Below are positions 44,236-53,324 of a DNA stretch of 64,000 bases, in pieces. A program made the position numbers and the translations under genes. This DNA is from Trujillonella endophytica (GTDB lineage: Bacteria; Actinomycetota; Actinomycetes; Mycobacteriales; Geodermatophilaceae): the NCBI RefSeq assembly GCF_019799905.1, contig NZ_JABGCI010000003.1, positions 1-64,000 on the forward strand, given 5' to 3'. Position 1 is the first letter of the stretch. Each line of letters opens with the position of its first letter. Below the pieces are notes generated by a model that did not search any database, was not told the DNA's origin, and worked only from the letters and a program-made list of their open reading frames with translations.

Positions 44236-45210
44236 TCACTGCCCGCCCGCGGGTCCGATCTTCGACAGGATTTCCTCCACCGCCGTTGCGAGCTGGAATC
44301 GCGGCGTCCATCCGAGTTCTTCGCGGAGCCTCGAGGAATCCAGGTCCGGGCCGTTGAAGAGCATACTCCCCGGAGACTCGTGCTCGAACTCAACAGTGCC
44401 GCCGGTGATCTGCGAGACGATTCGCATCATGTCGCCGACGGTCGCGCGCTCCCCCGTGCCCGTGTTGTAGATGGCCTGCTTCATCGGCTCGGGCCGCAGA
44501 CACGTCGTCACGAACTGCGACGCACAATCCGCCACGTGTATGGGGTTGATACCCGACTCCCTCGCCCACGGAGCCCCGACGACGCCGCGACCCCCGTTCG
44601 AAGCCCCCCGCATCGCATCCTGAAGGACGCCGATCGCGCCCGATTGAGAACCGGTACCGAAGGTCGTGACAGGCCGCAGGCCGACGATGTCGCTGCCCTG
44701 TGACCTGTACTGAGCCGCCAGCATCTCGTCGAGGTACTTCGTTCCGCCGTACAAGTTGCCCGGGACCGGGGCGACGTCTTCGTTCATTGCTCGGTCAGGG
44801 CCGCCTTCACGGTCGGCGTAAAATGTCTTCTGACCGTACACAGCGGCACTACTCGCCCACACCACTCGACGGACGCCGCGATCCCGCGCCAAGCGGAAGA
44901 CGTTGTCGGTGCCGATGCAGTTCACCACGATGCCGTTCCCGGGCTCAGCCGCCATGTGGACGCCCAGGAAAGCGGCCAGGTGGATGATGGAGTCGACTCC
45001 ATGTGCATCCAGAGCCGCTGACAGGCTCTCGGTGTCTCGCACATCGCCTTGGACGATGATCGACGCATCCGCGATGTCACGGATGTTGTCCAGATTGGGG
45101 TTCCGACTGAACAACAAAGGCTTCCGCCCCTGACTGATGAGCTCCCGGGCGACTTGCGACCCGATCAGCCCGGTTCCCCCTGTGATGAGAACGACCGCAT
45201 CTTGGCTCAT
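44236..45210 (-). CDS. NAD-dependent epimerase/dehydratase family protein
   Basis: A 324-residue extended SDR: LITGGTGLIG at 8-17, catalytic Ser in VWASSAAVYG, Tyr/Lys in LYGGTKYLDE. GLRPVTTFGTG and NPIHVADCA are typical of the extended family. Although many members act on nucleotide sugars, there are no sugar genes here; in catabolic islands such proteins often reduce or oxidise ring alcohols or act as double-bond hydratases. The ATG at 45210 follows GAGGAG. Codon use is slightly less GC-biased than in the flanking backbone. Confidence 0.8.
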   Translation of the reverse strand: MSQDAVVLITGGTGLIGSQVARELISQGRKPLLFSRNPNLDNIRDIADASIIVQGDVRDTESLSAALDAHGVDSIIHLAAFLGVHMAAEPGNGIVVNCIGTDNVFRLARDRGVRRVVWASSAAVYGQKTFYADREGGPDRAMNEDVAPVPGNLYGGTKYLDEMLAAQYRSQGSDIVGLRPVTTFGTGSQSGAIGVLQDAMRGASNGGRGVVGAPWARESGINPIHVADCASQFVTTCLRPEPMKQAIYNTGTGERATVGDMMRIVSQITGGTVEFEHESPGSMLFNGPDLDSSRLREELGWTPRFQLATAVEEILSKIGPAGGQ

Positions 45211-45775
45211 TGCTCAAGCTCCTCACGACAAACGCTGATGGTGGACGGAGACCCTGGCGGAGGCAGTCAGTCGGCGACAGCCACTGACTGCGGCTTCATC
45301 CCGGGACATCGGTGTGGACATGCCCGTGCGCTGCGCAGCCGACGAGGAAGTGCTCGGCACCGTCGCGGCACTCGATGACGACGCTTAGTACCTGCTCGTA
45401 CGCGCACGTCTCGAGCGCGTGGCGCTGCTCACATGCCAAGTTGTATGCGATCGCGCATGAGAAGGCAACCCCGCCTTCGCCGTCCGAGCCGTACCCCTGA
45501 GTAGACGCGGGCCTGCCGGTGGTGACCCTCGACGTGTCGGTAGGGGCGAGTGTGAGCGGTCGCCTTGCGACAGCGGCACGCCTGAGGTGCCTCCGAGAGA
45601 ACGAGGGGGACCTCCGAGTGGGGTACGGCTCGTCGACCTCCTGACACCGGCTCGGAGGTCCTCGCGTCCCACGGCGGTGCCTGGCGTCCCGTTGCCACGG
45701 CCGGACGTCGCTCGTCGGCTGGCGAAGTGGCGGCAGGCGGCTTCGCGCCTCCTGCCATCGGCGAGGGCGGACGGG
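45211..45775. other. 565-base gap without an intact gene
   Basis: Contains a 9+9 inverted repeat GCAGTCAGT (45263-45271)/ACTGACTGC (45283-45291) upstream of the epimerase gene, and ATGC-N6-GCAT at 45445-45458 (inside GTATGCGATCGCGCATGAG). On the reverse strand, 45298-45440 can be read as VLSVVIECRDGAEHFLVGCA then HGHVHTDVPG before a stop. This has good codon use but no start, so it is possibly the tail of a lost gene. Nothing else is recognisable. Confidence 0.45.
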
Positions 45776-47725
45776 TCAGATCGCTCGTGCGACGGCGTGA
45801 GCTTCCGTGACGGCGCGCTGGAGATCCTGCGCGCCCGTCGCATCACCGATCAGGTGGTGCTCGATGCCCAGCTCCTGCAATGCGTCGGAGAGGTCGCGAT
45901 TCGGCTGGTGGTGCAGACAGAGGATGACCGTGTCCGCCTCTAGTTGCTCGGTCCGGCCGGAGTCCACCGACGCCATGGTCACCTGAGACTCGTCGATCGA
46001 CACGAGCCTGGCGAGGGGGCGGATCTGGACATCGTGGGCGAATAGCTTCTCGCGCGCTGCTGATGTGGTCGCGGCGGGCCAGGGCATGCGGGATCCGGGA
46101 CTCTCCGACCGGCAGATGATCGTCAACTTCTCACACCGTTGGACGGCGCCCAGTGCCACGGTCAGGGCTTCGAAATTGGCGGTGTCGTCGAAGATCACGA
46201 CGCGTGCACCGAGCGCGGCAGGAGTCTTGGTGTCCAGGACGTCCCACGTGCTGAGGACATGGGGCAGCTCGTGCCCCGGTATCGGGGTGGTGGGCGCCAT
46301 CGTCTGTGGAAGACTCTTTTCCGAGTAGCCGCCGGTTGCCAGGATGACTTCGTCGGCAGCGATGTCCCGAACCGTGTCGGGATCCACGAACGACCTCAAC
46401 ACGACCTTCACGCCCAGACGTCGCATCTCGGATTCCTGCCACTGCGTCAGGGCGGCAAGATCCGAGCGCTCGTGAACCGACGCGGCGATCACCACTTGAC
46501 CACCGAGCGCCCGGCGGAGCTCGTGCAGCCGCACGTCATGACCCCGCTGTGCCGCCACCCTGGCGGCTTCCATACCGGCCGGCCCACCGCCGACGACCAG
46601 GACCCTTTTCTTCACCGGAGCGGGGCTGTCCTCCGACAAGCCGCTCGACTCCTGCCCCACGAGGGCGTTCGTGACGCAGCCGAACTGACCCGAGGCGACG
46701 CCGCCCACGCAGCCCTGGTTGGTGCCGATACACGGCCGGATGCGGGCCTCGTCGCCTCGGCGGGCCTTCACCACGAGATCGGCGTCAGCGATGGTCGCTC
46801 GGACCATGGAGACCATGTCTGCCTGACCGGATTCGACGATGTGATTGGCCACGTCGAGCGTCATGATCCGGCCTGTCACGATCGTGGGGATGCTCACCGC
46901 CCTGGTGACCACTTGGCTCGCCGGCATCTGCGAAGCCAGTGGTGATTCCAACGTAGGCATCATTCGCTGGAACGCCCAATAGCCTCCCTGGGACACATCC
47001 AGGAAGTCGATCGGCTCCTTCTCCAAGAGGCGCGCTACTTCGGCATAACCGTCCGCACGTGCTCCGCCTTCTATCCAGTCGTCACCGACGATGCGTACGC
47101 CGACCGGGTAGTCGGTGCCGACCTCTTGCCGGATCGCAGCGACGATCTCACGGACGAAGCGAACGCGATTGTCCACCGAGCCTCCGTATTCATCCGTTCG
47201 CTGATTGGTGGCCGGCGAGAGGAACTGGTTGATCAGGTAGTTGTGAGCCCCTTGTAGCTCGACACCGGCCAGGCCGCCCTTCTTGCACCGCAGGGCCGCG
47301 GCAGCGAAGGCGGCCACGATCTCCGCGATCTTTGCCTGAGTGAGCTCCCGTGGCACGATGCCGGACCGCGGATTCGGGATCGGGCTGCATGACCAGAGGG
47401 GGATCCCAGGACGAGGTGCCGCGTAAGCAGCACCCCAGTGGTTGAGCTGTTGGAAGACCTTCATTCCATGGTCGTCGCATCGGCGGGTCAGCTCCTCGTA
47501 GAAGGGGATGACCCGATCGTCGTGGACCGCGACGGGCTCGAACGGCGTGTCCGGATGGACACTCGCCGCACCCAGAATGGACAGGCCAACGCCACCCTTT
47601 GCCCGCGCCTCGTGATAGCCGATCAAGGCCTCCAGCGACAACGGAACGTGGTGAGCGGCTCGCACGATCCTGTTCGGGACCGTGACGGAGTTGATCTGAA
47701 TCGGCTGGAACAGGCTGTCGTACAT
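45776..47725 (-). CDS. OYE/2,4-dienoyl-CoA reductase-like FMN/FAD oxidoreductase
   Basis: A 649-residue two-part flavoprotein. Residues 1-350 form an Old Yellow Enzyme barrel (LQGAHNYLINQFLSPATNQR, DEYGGSVDNRVRF); residues 375-649 hold FAD and NAD(P) Rossmann folds (RVLVVGGGPAGMEAARVAAQ, EVILATGG). The iron-sulfur motif is CIGTNQGC...C: Cys332, Cys339 and Cys350 are present but the second cysteine is Thr335, so a normal 4Fe-4S cluster may not form. It would reduce an activated C=C bond. ATG 47725 follows GGGGAG. It is probably transcribed alone, upstream of the epimerase. Confidence 0.88.
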   Translation of the reverse strand: MYDSLFQPIQINSVTVPNRIVRAAHHVPLSLEALIGYHEARAKGGVGLSILGAASVHPDTPFEPVAVHDDRVIPFYEELTRRCDDHGMKVFQQLNHWGAAYAAPRPGIPLWSCSPIPNPRSGIVPRELTQAKIAEIVAAFAAAALRCKKGGLAGVELQGAHNYLINQFLSPATNQRTDEYGGSVDNRVRFVREIVAAIRQEVGTDYPVGVRIVGDDWIEGGARADGYAEVARLLEKEPIDFLDVSQGGYWAFQRMMPTLESPLASQMPASQVVTRAVSIPTIVTGRIMTLDVANHIVESGQADMVSMVRATIADADLVVKARRGDEARIRPCIGTNQGCVGGVASGQFGCVTNALVGQESSGLSEDSPAPVKKRVLVVGGGPAGMEAARVAAQRGHDVRLHELRRALGGQVVIAASVHERSDLAALTQWQESEMRRLGVKVVLRSFVDPDTVRDIAADEVILATGGYSEKSLPQTMAPTTPIPGHELPHVLSTWDVLDTKTPAALGARVVIFDDTANFEALTVALGAVQRCEKLTIICRSESPGSRMPWPAATTSAAREKLFAHDVQIRPLARLVSIDESQVTMASVDSGRTEQLEADTVILCLHHQPNRDLSDALQELGIEHHLIGDATGAQDLQRAVTEAHAVARAI

Positions 47726-48168
47726 TCCGCTCCCCACTGTGAACGATGACGACGCCGTCGTCCTCTGCCGGTGCTGGAGGCCACCCCCTGGCTTCTACGC
47801 TCGGACGGATCGCCCCTGGGATCGATGAGGCCCCCGGCCCCCGAAGGACGGAAGAGGTACGGCAGTCGGGCTAGTTCGGATTCCCAGGGCTCCGTCTGGC
47901 CCTTCCCGGAGCCCACGCAGTTGGTGCAACCGGTGACCTCCCCCGCGTTGGACGAAACCACCCACATCACCGCGTCGACGTTCTGCATCGGCGGCAGGCT
48001 CACGCGTGTCGGGCTCGGCGCGCCGCGAGCAGCAGGCTCGCGATCGCCGTCCCCGTGCAACTGCCCCGTCACCCGTTGCCGGCCCGAATCCGGATAGCAG
48101 ACCGGCGAAGGGTCCTCGGCCGCGGAAGCACTGCCTTATGTCGTACAGGACGTTCTGAGAGTCGCGGC
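47726..48168. other. gap between OYE gene and TRAP operon terminator
   Basis: About 440 bases. On the reverse strand around 47990-47790 a frame reads MQNVDAVMWVVSSNAGEVTG, then CTNCVGSGKG, with high third-position GC, but it runs into the OYE gene in another frame and resembles nothing I know. I leave it as a possible fragment. The OYE promoter must be here; no TGCAT-N6-ATGCA repeat is present. Confidence 0.4.
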
Positions 48169-48216
48169 GGGACGGCCCTTCCGGGATCACCGAAGTGATC
48201 CCGGAAGTGCCGTCCC
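48169..48216. terminator. 22-bp hairpin at the end of the TRAP operon
   Basis: Bases 48169-48190 pair with 48195-48216 (one mismatch) around CGAA, 70 bases past the dctM stop on the reverse strand. A GNRA-like tetraloop on a long stem makes this a strong terminator. Confidence 0.8.
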
Positions 48217-48285
48217 GCCGCCTCGCACCGCCGGCAGTCCGAGTGGTGCTCGGGACTTGCTCCGCCCAGCGATGATGAGGCGCTG

Positions 48286-49818
48286 CTACTCCGCCGACGA
48301 GATGCTCGGTAGCCAGGTCGCCAGATCGGGGAACCCGATGAGCACCACGAGGAAGAGCACGCAGGCAGCGATGAACGGCATCACTCCCTTGAACACGTCG
48401 CCGATGGTGAGCCGCACGCCCATGCCCTCGGTGCTGGACTGCCCCAGGGCGAGAACAACGAAGTTGAGCACGCCGAGTGGCGGCGCCACCATGTCGATCT
48501 CCGCGAGGACGATGAGGAAGATCCCGAACCAGATGAGGTCGACGTCCAGTGCCTGCAGCGGCCCGATGAAGACGGGAATCGTCAGCAGCATCATCGCGAG
48601 GGTGTCCAGGAAGAAACCGAGGACGAGGTAGACGGGAATCAGCAGCAGCAGGAAGCTCAGCTTGCTGAGGTTCATGCTGACGACCGCGTCCGCCACCCAG
48701 TTGGCCACCCCACTGAGCGCCATCACACGGGTCAGGAGGTTCACCCCTACGAGGAGCAGGAACACCGCGGCGACGGCTGAGACGGTCTCGATGAACGACC
48801 GCGAGAAGAACTCCCCCAGAACGCGATACGTCTTGACGGGAGCTCCAGCCGCCCGTGCACGCCGGGACTTGTTGACCAGTGCCAGCACGCCGAGGAGCAG
48901 CGCCACCGCGGCGCCGACGGCGCTCGCCTCTGTCGCGGTGAAGATCCCGGTGTAGATGCCACCGATGACCACCACCACGATGATCACCACCGGTATGAGA
49001 TTCACCAGCGACGCGAAACGCGCACCCCAGGAGTACGACGCTCCGCGAGGGGCCGACTGGGGACTGAGCAGCGCCCAGCCCACGATCACCCCCGTGAAGA
49101 GGGTCGCCAACGCGAGCCCCGGGACGACGCCGGCGAGCAGCTGGGGACCGACCGGGGTCTCGGCAACACCGGCGTAGATGACCAGCAGCACGCTGGGCGG
49201 GATCACCTGGCCGAGGGTCCCCGCCATTGCCACCGACCCGAGAGCGAGACTCGGCCGGTACCCGGACTGGAGCAGCTCGGGGATGGCGACGCGGCCGATC
49301 GCATACGTGTTGCCGATGGAACTGCCGCTCGTGGCCGCCATACCGGCGCCGGCGATGTTGGTCGAGACGGCGAGCCCGCCGGGAAGCCAGCCCAGCCACT
49401 TCCTCGCCATGTCGTAGGCCCCCGACATCACGCCGCTCTTGCCCAGCACGATTCCCATGAGCACGAACATCGGGATGACGCTGAGAGACCACGACGCGAA
49501 CGACGCAAAGACGATCTCCTCGAGGCTGCCCTCGAGAGCGCGTTGGCTGGTGAGGACGTAGAGGCCCGGCGCCGCCGCGACGATCATGGCCACCGCGATC
49601 GGGACCTTGAGCAGCATCAAACTGATCATCAAGAGGATGACGAAGAGCCCGACCACGAGGCGTGGGCTGGGCACGGCAAGGAGGTAGATCAGGAAGAAGC
49701 CGGCTGTGGCTCCCGTGCCGATTACTCCCAGGGTGAAACGTCCAGAGCTGCGCGAACGCTTCGCATCGGAAGGCCCCGAGGGCGGAGCTGGGCGTGTGTC
49801 GGTCTGTGCGGTGCTCAT
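48286..49818 (-). CDS. dctM: TRAP transporter large permease (DctM family)
   Basis: A 510-residue protein with about 12 hydrophobic segments, the large subunit of a tripartite ATP-independent periplasmic transporter. Typical features are VGLFVILLMISLMLLKVPIA near the start, SGSSIGNTYAIGRVAIPELL, LGQVIPPSVLLVIYAGVAET and FLDTLAMMLLTIPVF. It imports organic acids with a sodium or proton gradient using the DctP receptor. Its ATG overlaps the dctQ stop by four bases (ATGA). An N-terminal ~30-residue extension is hydrophilic. Confidence 0.93.
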   Translation of the reverse strand: MSTAQTDTRPAPPSGPSDAKRSRSSGRFTLGVIGTGATAGFFLIYLLAVPSPRLVVGLFVILLMISLMLLKVPIAVAMIVAAAPGLYVLTSQRALEGSLEEIVFASFASWSLSVIPMFVLMGIVLGKSGVMSGAYDMARKWLGWLPGGLAVSTNIAGAGMAATSGSSIGNTYAIGRVAIPELLQSGYRPSLALGSVAMAGTLGQVIPPSVLLVIYAGVAETPVGPQLLAGVVPGLALATLFTGVIVGWALLSPQSAPRGASYSWGARFASLVNLIPVVIIVVVVIGGIYTGIFTATEASAVGAAVALLLGVLALVNKSRRARAAGAPVKTYRVLGEFFSRSFIETVSAVAAVFLLLVGVNLLTRVMALSGVANWVADAVVSMNLSKLSFLLLLIPVYLVLGFFLDTLAMMLLTIPVFIGPLQALDVDLIWFGIFLIVLAEIDMVAPPLGVLNFVVLALGQSSTEGMGVRLTIGDVFKGVMPFIAACVLFLVVLIGFPDLATWLPSISSAE

Positions 49819-50495
49819 TTGGCCCGAACCTCCGGTGCGACGTGGATCTGACCGTCGACGTCCGCCAACAATGGCTCCTCATCGGCGAGGGCGGCGATCT
49901 CGTCGTCGTCGGTCGGGATGAGCTCGGGAGCCACGATGGCGCGCACCAGCTGCGCGATCGCCTGGAGACCGAGCACGACCATCCCGACGACGGCAACCCA
50001 GCGATACGGCCAGATGGCGAGCCACTCGATCCCGATGGCATGCTCGTCGACCTGCTGGGCGGCCTGGGCCCTCCGCGCGCCGAGCCAGGCAAGGGCCCCT
50101 ACCACGCCGATCGTGAGCACCATTCCCAGCACCTCGATGACGCGTTGGGTCCTCGGGCCCGTAGGCGCCGTCAAGAGGGTCACCCGAATGTGCTCGTTGC
50201 GCAGCAGCGCATAGCCCAGCCCCAGCGAGATGAGCGTCGGCATGTACGCGAACTGGATGAGCTCGAGCCCTCCGGGGACAGGGCGGTCGAACACATTGCG
50301 CCTGATGACGTCCACGACGACCGTGAGCACCATCAGCCCGAGAAGGGTCGCGCCCACGGCCGCCGAGGCCAGACTGAGGCGATCGATCAGCTTCAGCCAC
50401 CGGGGTTCGGAGGTGGTCGGGCTCGCTGCAGCGGGCGTCATCCGCTCGCTCTCTCCGGCGACGTGAGACCCGTCGAGCCGGCCTTGATCTGCCAT
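49815..50495 (-). CDS. dctQ: TRAP transporter small permease (DctQ family)
   Basis: A 226-residue four-helix membrane protein: RLSLASAAVGATLLGLMVLT, PGGLELIQFAYMPTLISLGL, LRNEHIRVTLL, and WRWVAVVGMVVLGLQ-type C-terminal helix. The E(L/I)xxFAY..F and HIRVDxL pattern identify DctQ. The start at 50495 leads into a ~28-residue hydrophilic N-terminus. The acidic C-terminal tail (PTDDDEIAALADEEPLLADV) is long for the family. Translationally coupled to dctM; separated from dctP by a hairpin. Confidence 0.88.
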   Translation of the reverse strand: MADQGRLDGSHVAGESERMTPAAASPTTSEPRWLKLIDRLSLASAAVGATLLGLMVLTVVVDVIRRNVFDRPVPGGLELIQFAYMPTLISLGLGYALLRNEHIRVTLLTAPTGPRTQRVIEVLGMVLTIGVVGALAWLGARRAQAAQQVDEHAIGIEWLAIWPYRWVAVVGMVVLGLQAIAQLVRAIVAPELIPTDDDEIAALADEEPLLADVDGQIHVAPEVRAK

Positions 50496-50581
50496 GTAGA
50501 CCTCTCGGTTATCGAGTCGAGGACCTGGAAGCCGTTCGCCCGATGCGGCGCATCCATCTCCTCGGGGCGGATGCTCGGACG

Positions 50582-50625
50582 GCGACCAGGCCCAGGGTCG
50601 CTGAACTGACCCTGGGCCTGGTCGC
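50582..50625 (-). promoter_or_regulatory. perfect 18-bp intra-operon hairpin between dctP and dctQM
   Basis: GCGACCAGGCCCAGGGTC (50582-50599) pairs perfectly with 50608-50625 around an eight-base loop. It lies 18 bases after the dctP stop and 87 bases before the dctQ start on the same strand. It probably partly terminates or stabilises the upstream message so that the binding protein is made in excess over the membrane subunits. Confidence 0.7.
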
Positions 50626-50642
50626 GCCCGGCGCGGAGATCC

Positions 50643-51881
50643 TTACGGGCGGGCGGGTGCGATCAACTCGGTGACCGCAGCTTCGTACGCTTCCCAGTCG
50701 ATGTCCTCGGACGCCGTCTGGTACTGCTCGAGGATGGCCCCCGGGTCGGACGCGTCCACGGGCTCGACACCGATCTGCTCATCCCACAGCGCGGAGTACT
50801 CGTCGGCAACCTCTTCGTACTCCGTCACAAGGGCGTCGGGGTCCTCCAGGACACCGGGCGGGGAGGCGGCCACCTGTTCACCGTAGGCCTCTTGGTTCTC
50901 GAGGAGCAGCTCGTTGAACTCCCCAGGGGGAACGACGGTCACGCCCAGCTCCTGAGCCTGCGTGAACATCTCCTTCCAGGCGTCAATCGTGCCCTGCGCG
51001 AACGCGACCATCGCCGGCACAGCGGCGTCGAAGAGGATCTGCTGCGCCTCGAGCGGCAGCGCATCGTAGCTGTCCTTGTTCATGGCGAGCTGCCCTACCG
51101 CGGCCTGGGAACCGTTGACGGGGGCGAGATATTTGGCCACCTCCAGCAGACTCTGCGAGGTGATCGATCCCGCGTCCGCATGGTTGCAGTCGACGATTCC
51201 TCGCTGCAGTGATTCGTAGGTCTCGTTCCCCGGGATGAAGGACGGTGTCATGCCCAGCTCCGTCACCTCGGTCGCCCACGGCTCGCCGCCGACACGGGCG
51301 ACGCGTCCCGCGAGGTCGTCCGGCGTCGTGAACGGCTCGGTACACAGCATGGTGTAGGGACCGGAGGGGGTTGACCAGAGCGGGACGGTGTTCTGAGCGG
51401 CCTGCTCCTCTCGGAGCACCTCGTTGCCGAGCACGAGACTGGTCAGCACCGGCGTGTCGATCGTCTGCTTGGGGAAGCCCCAGTTCTCGATCCTCGGAGC
51501 GTGCTGGGCCATCCAGGTGGCTACCGGGAGGAGCTCAGGCTGGTAGCCGGTGACGATCAGCCCGATGTCGGCCAGGCCGCTGGAGAGACCCGGAAGCAGT
51601 TCCGCACCCGGGATCAGCGTTGCGTTGTAATAGAACTCGAAGTCGAGCTTCCCGTCCGAGGCCTCTCTGGCGTAATCCGCGAAGGCCTGCATCCCGAGTC
51701 CAGGAGTGGCGGTCTCCGGACTCGGGAGGGCCACGCGCAGGACGACGGGCTCCATGTCCTCGAGGCCGCCCCCCGCCGAATCACCGCCCCCGTCCGATCC
51801 GCCAGCACAGCCAGCCAAGATCAGCCCCGCCCCAAACAGGGCCGTGAGACCCACGACTGTGGGTGGATTGTGGACACGCAT
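50643..51881 (-). CDS. dctP: TRAP transporter substrate-binding lipoprotein (DctP family)
   Basis: A 412-residue extracytoplasmic receptor with signal peptide and lipobox ILAGC (Cys25), a Gly/Asp-rich linker, then a DctP domain: LRVALPSPETATPGLGMQAF, DFEFYYNATLIPGAELLPGL, FTTPDDLAGRVARVGG (aligned to the usual (K/G)xxxR region). The ATG at 51881 follows GGAGGG. It would capture a carboxylate, plausibly the aromatic or terpenoid acid broken down by the surrounding enzymes. The promoter region carries a GCAT-N6-ATGC repeat 60 bases upstream. Confidence 0.92.
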   Translation of the reverse strand: MRVHNPPTVVGLTALFGAGLILAGCAGGSDGGGDSAGGGLEDMEPVVLRVALPSPETATPGLGMQAFADYAREASDGKLDFEFYYNATLIPGAELLPGLSSGLADIGLIVTGYQPELLPVATWMAQHAPRIENWGFPKQTIDTPVLTSLVLGNEVLREEQAAQNTVPLWSTPSGPYTMLCTEPFTTPDDLAGRVARVGGEPWATEVTELGMTPSFIPGNETYESLQRGIVDCNHADAGSITSQSLLEVAKYLAPVNGSQAAVGQLAMNKDSYDALPLEAQQILFDAAVPAMVAFAQGTIDAWKEMFTQAQELGVTVVPPGEFNELLLENQEAYGEQVAASPPGVLEDPDALVTEYEEVADEYSALWDEQIGVEPVDASDPGAILEQYQTASEDIDWEAYEAAVTELIAPARP

Positions 51882-51941
51882 GAAGAACCCTCCAGGGCGA
51901 CGGCCGTGTGACACTGGACACTGCAACGTGTGAGCACCATG

Positions 51942-51958
51942 GCATGCACTTATGCATG
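51942..51958. promoter_or_regulatory. GCAT-N6-ATGCA repeat upstream of dctP
   Basis: GCAT (51942-51945), GCACTT, ATGCA (51952-51956); the same bases also form the longer repeat CATGCA-CTTA-TGCATG (51943-51958). It lies 61 bases upstream of the dctP start and matches the repeats at 55136 and 56475. Confidence 0.6.
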
Positions 51959-52338
51959 TGCGCAAGGGGCGAACCGCCCCCACCGCCCACGGGACAGTCG
52001 ATGGAACCGGACTCCTTCCTGCCCACCCGGTGACCGGGCGCCTAGCCGTTCCGGACCCGGATCTTGGGTCTGGAGGAGCGGGTGGCTCATGGGAGCAGGT
52101 CGAGCTCGTCTCAACCGGACACCGGTCGTCACCTGCGGATCGGCGTGACGTGATCGGCCGCGTCCAGGGACAGTCACGGCTGCGTTTCACGACCAGCTCG
52201 ATCCAGATTCCGGCCCTTGCCTCGCTCGACCACGGCCGTGGTCAGCTCTCCCCGCGATGAGCCCCGTGGTCCTGCAGCCGGTCGATCGGCTTCCCCGACC
52301 CGCCTGACCGTGTTCCCGGCATTGCCTGAATACCGGAG
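51959..52338. other. non-coding gap upstream of the AhpD-like gene
   Basis: About 380 bases in which I recognise no gene. It must carry the dctP promoter at its left end. Open frames here are antisense or low complexity. Confidence 0.45.
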
Positions 52339-52346
52339 TGCATGCA
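52339..52346. promoter_or_regulatory. TGCATGCA half-operator
   Basis: A perfect 8-base palindrome TGCATGCA, followed by AAAATG, 12 bases before an ATG at 52359 that opens a short dead frame. The core equals the half-sites of the island's other repeats, but there is no second arm at the N6 spacing. Confidence 0.3.
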
Positions 52347-52358
52347 AAATGTGGAGCT

Positions 52359-52570
52359 ATGAGTGACGGTCGCCACACGCAGACGCGCGGCCCCGTCCTC
52401 GGAGCGGCAGACCGTCCCAGGTCCTCGAGGAGATGACGAGGACCCGGGTGTCGGACGAGCACGAGGTCGCGCTGCGAACTGGGGCAGGCCCGGGGATCAC
52501 CCTGCTCGTCGACGGCGGCGTCAGCGCGACGTCGGGGCAGTTCCGGCCAGTCCCCCGCAACCCCAGCTGA
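52359..52570 (+). pseudogene. SDR remnant (C-terminal tail)
   Basis: From 52481 the forward strand reads GAGPGITLLVDGGVSATSGQ to a stop at 52568-52570; ITLLVDGGVSA is the invariant end of many SDR proteins. The ATG at 52359 (MSDGRHTQTRG...) opens a frame that stops after 24 codons and is not joined to it. Most of the gene has been deleted. It sits in front of the AhpD-like gene, whose promoter may have been inherited from it. Confidence 0.5.
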
Positions 52571-52627
52571 CCACGGTGTTCCCTGGTCGGAAAGACCGTC
52601 CCGTCCCACAACCCAGGAGGCAGACCC

Positions 52628-53170
52628 ATGCGCATCGAGATCCCAGCGGAAGCGATCGGGGACCCGGTGGCCTACGTCAAGGACCACTACGCCGTCGGCA
52701 TCGTCCGAGCCGGCATGAACTTCGCCGCCGTCACCTACCAGGACACGAAGTTGTCCTTGCGCGAGTTCGAGGGTGCCCGTCTGCGCACGGCGCAGATCAA
52801 CGGATGCCAGATCTGCCAGTCGCGGCGCTCTGCCCGCGATCTCCCGTCGTTCTTCAACAGGTTCGGCGGATCCCTCGAGGGCTCGGTGGCCACCGACGGC
52901 GAGATCCCCGACGAGGAGTACTACGCCGCCGTCAGCGAGGGCTGGCGCGAGTCCGACGCCTTCAGCCCGCGGGAGCGGCTGGCGATCGAGTATGCGGAGA
53001 AGCTCGGCCTGGACCCGATCAAGGCCGCCTATGACGAGGACTTCTGGGCACAGATGAAGAGCGCGTTCAGCGACGACGAGATCGTCGACCTCTCCTACTG
53101 CATCGCCGGCTGGATGGGCATGGGCCGCGTCACCCACGCGCTGGGCTTCGACGCCGTCTGCGCCGTCTGA
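52628..53170 (+). CDS. carboxymuconolactone decarboxylase/AhpD-like family protein
   Basis: A 180-residue all-helical protein. The AhpD-type redox motif is Cys60-x-x-Cys63 (NGCQICQSRR), but the histidine expected four residues after the second Cys is Arg67, so proton relay would differ from AhpD. FSPRERLAIEYAEKL and LSYCIAGWMGMGR are typical of the family. It could be a peroxidase-like or decarboxylase-like enzyme; family membership alone does not tell. ATG 52628 follows AGGAGG. It lies between SDR fragments in the island. Confidence 0.82.
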   Translation: MRIEIPAEAIGDPVAYVKDHYAVGIVRAGMNFAAVTYQDTKLSLREFEGARLRTAQINGCQICQSRRSARDLPSFFNRFGGSLEGSVATDGEIPDEEYYAAVSEGWRESDAFSPRERLAIEYAEKLGLDPIKAAYDEDFWAQMKSAFSDDEIVDLSYCIAGWMGMGRVTHALGFDAVCAV

Positions 53171-53185
53171 TCCTCCACCCCCCTG

Positions 53186-53253
53186 CTGACGCGGCCGAGG
53201 GGCAAGCCGAACTCATCGCGTCCAGCCGGTCGACCCCTCGGTCGCGGCGTCAG
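53186..53253. terminator. interrupted hairpin after the AhpD-like gene
   Basis: Outer arms CTGACGC (53186-53192)/GCGTCAG (53247-53253) and inner arms CCGAGGGG (53195-53202)/CCCCTCGG (53234-53241), with a 31-base loop, 16 bases after the stop. Plausible terminator. Confidence 0.45.
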
Positions 53254-53324
53254 TCCTGGCGGTAGCCGGGGTCGTCGTGGCTGCATGAGCCGCGGTGGAA
53301 CCTGTCGCTATGACACCGCCCTCG

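Noticed and set aside
45298-45440. A small gene ending EHFLVGCAAHGHVHTDVPG
   Set aside because: Coding-like codons but no start codon or ribosome site and no family match; kept only as a possible fragment in the gap note.
47795-50092. A 765-codon reverse frame across dctM and dctQ
   Set aside because: dctQ and dctM in their own frames show the expected membrane segments and ATGA coupling.
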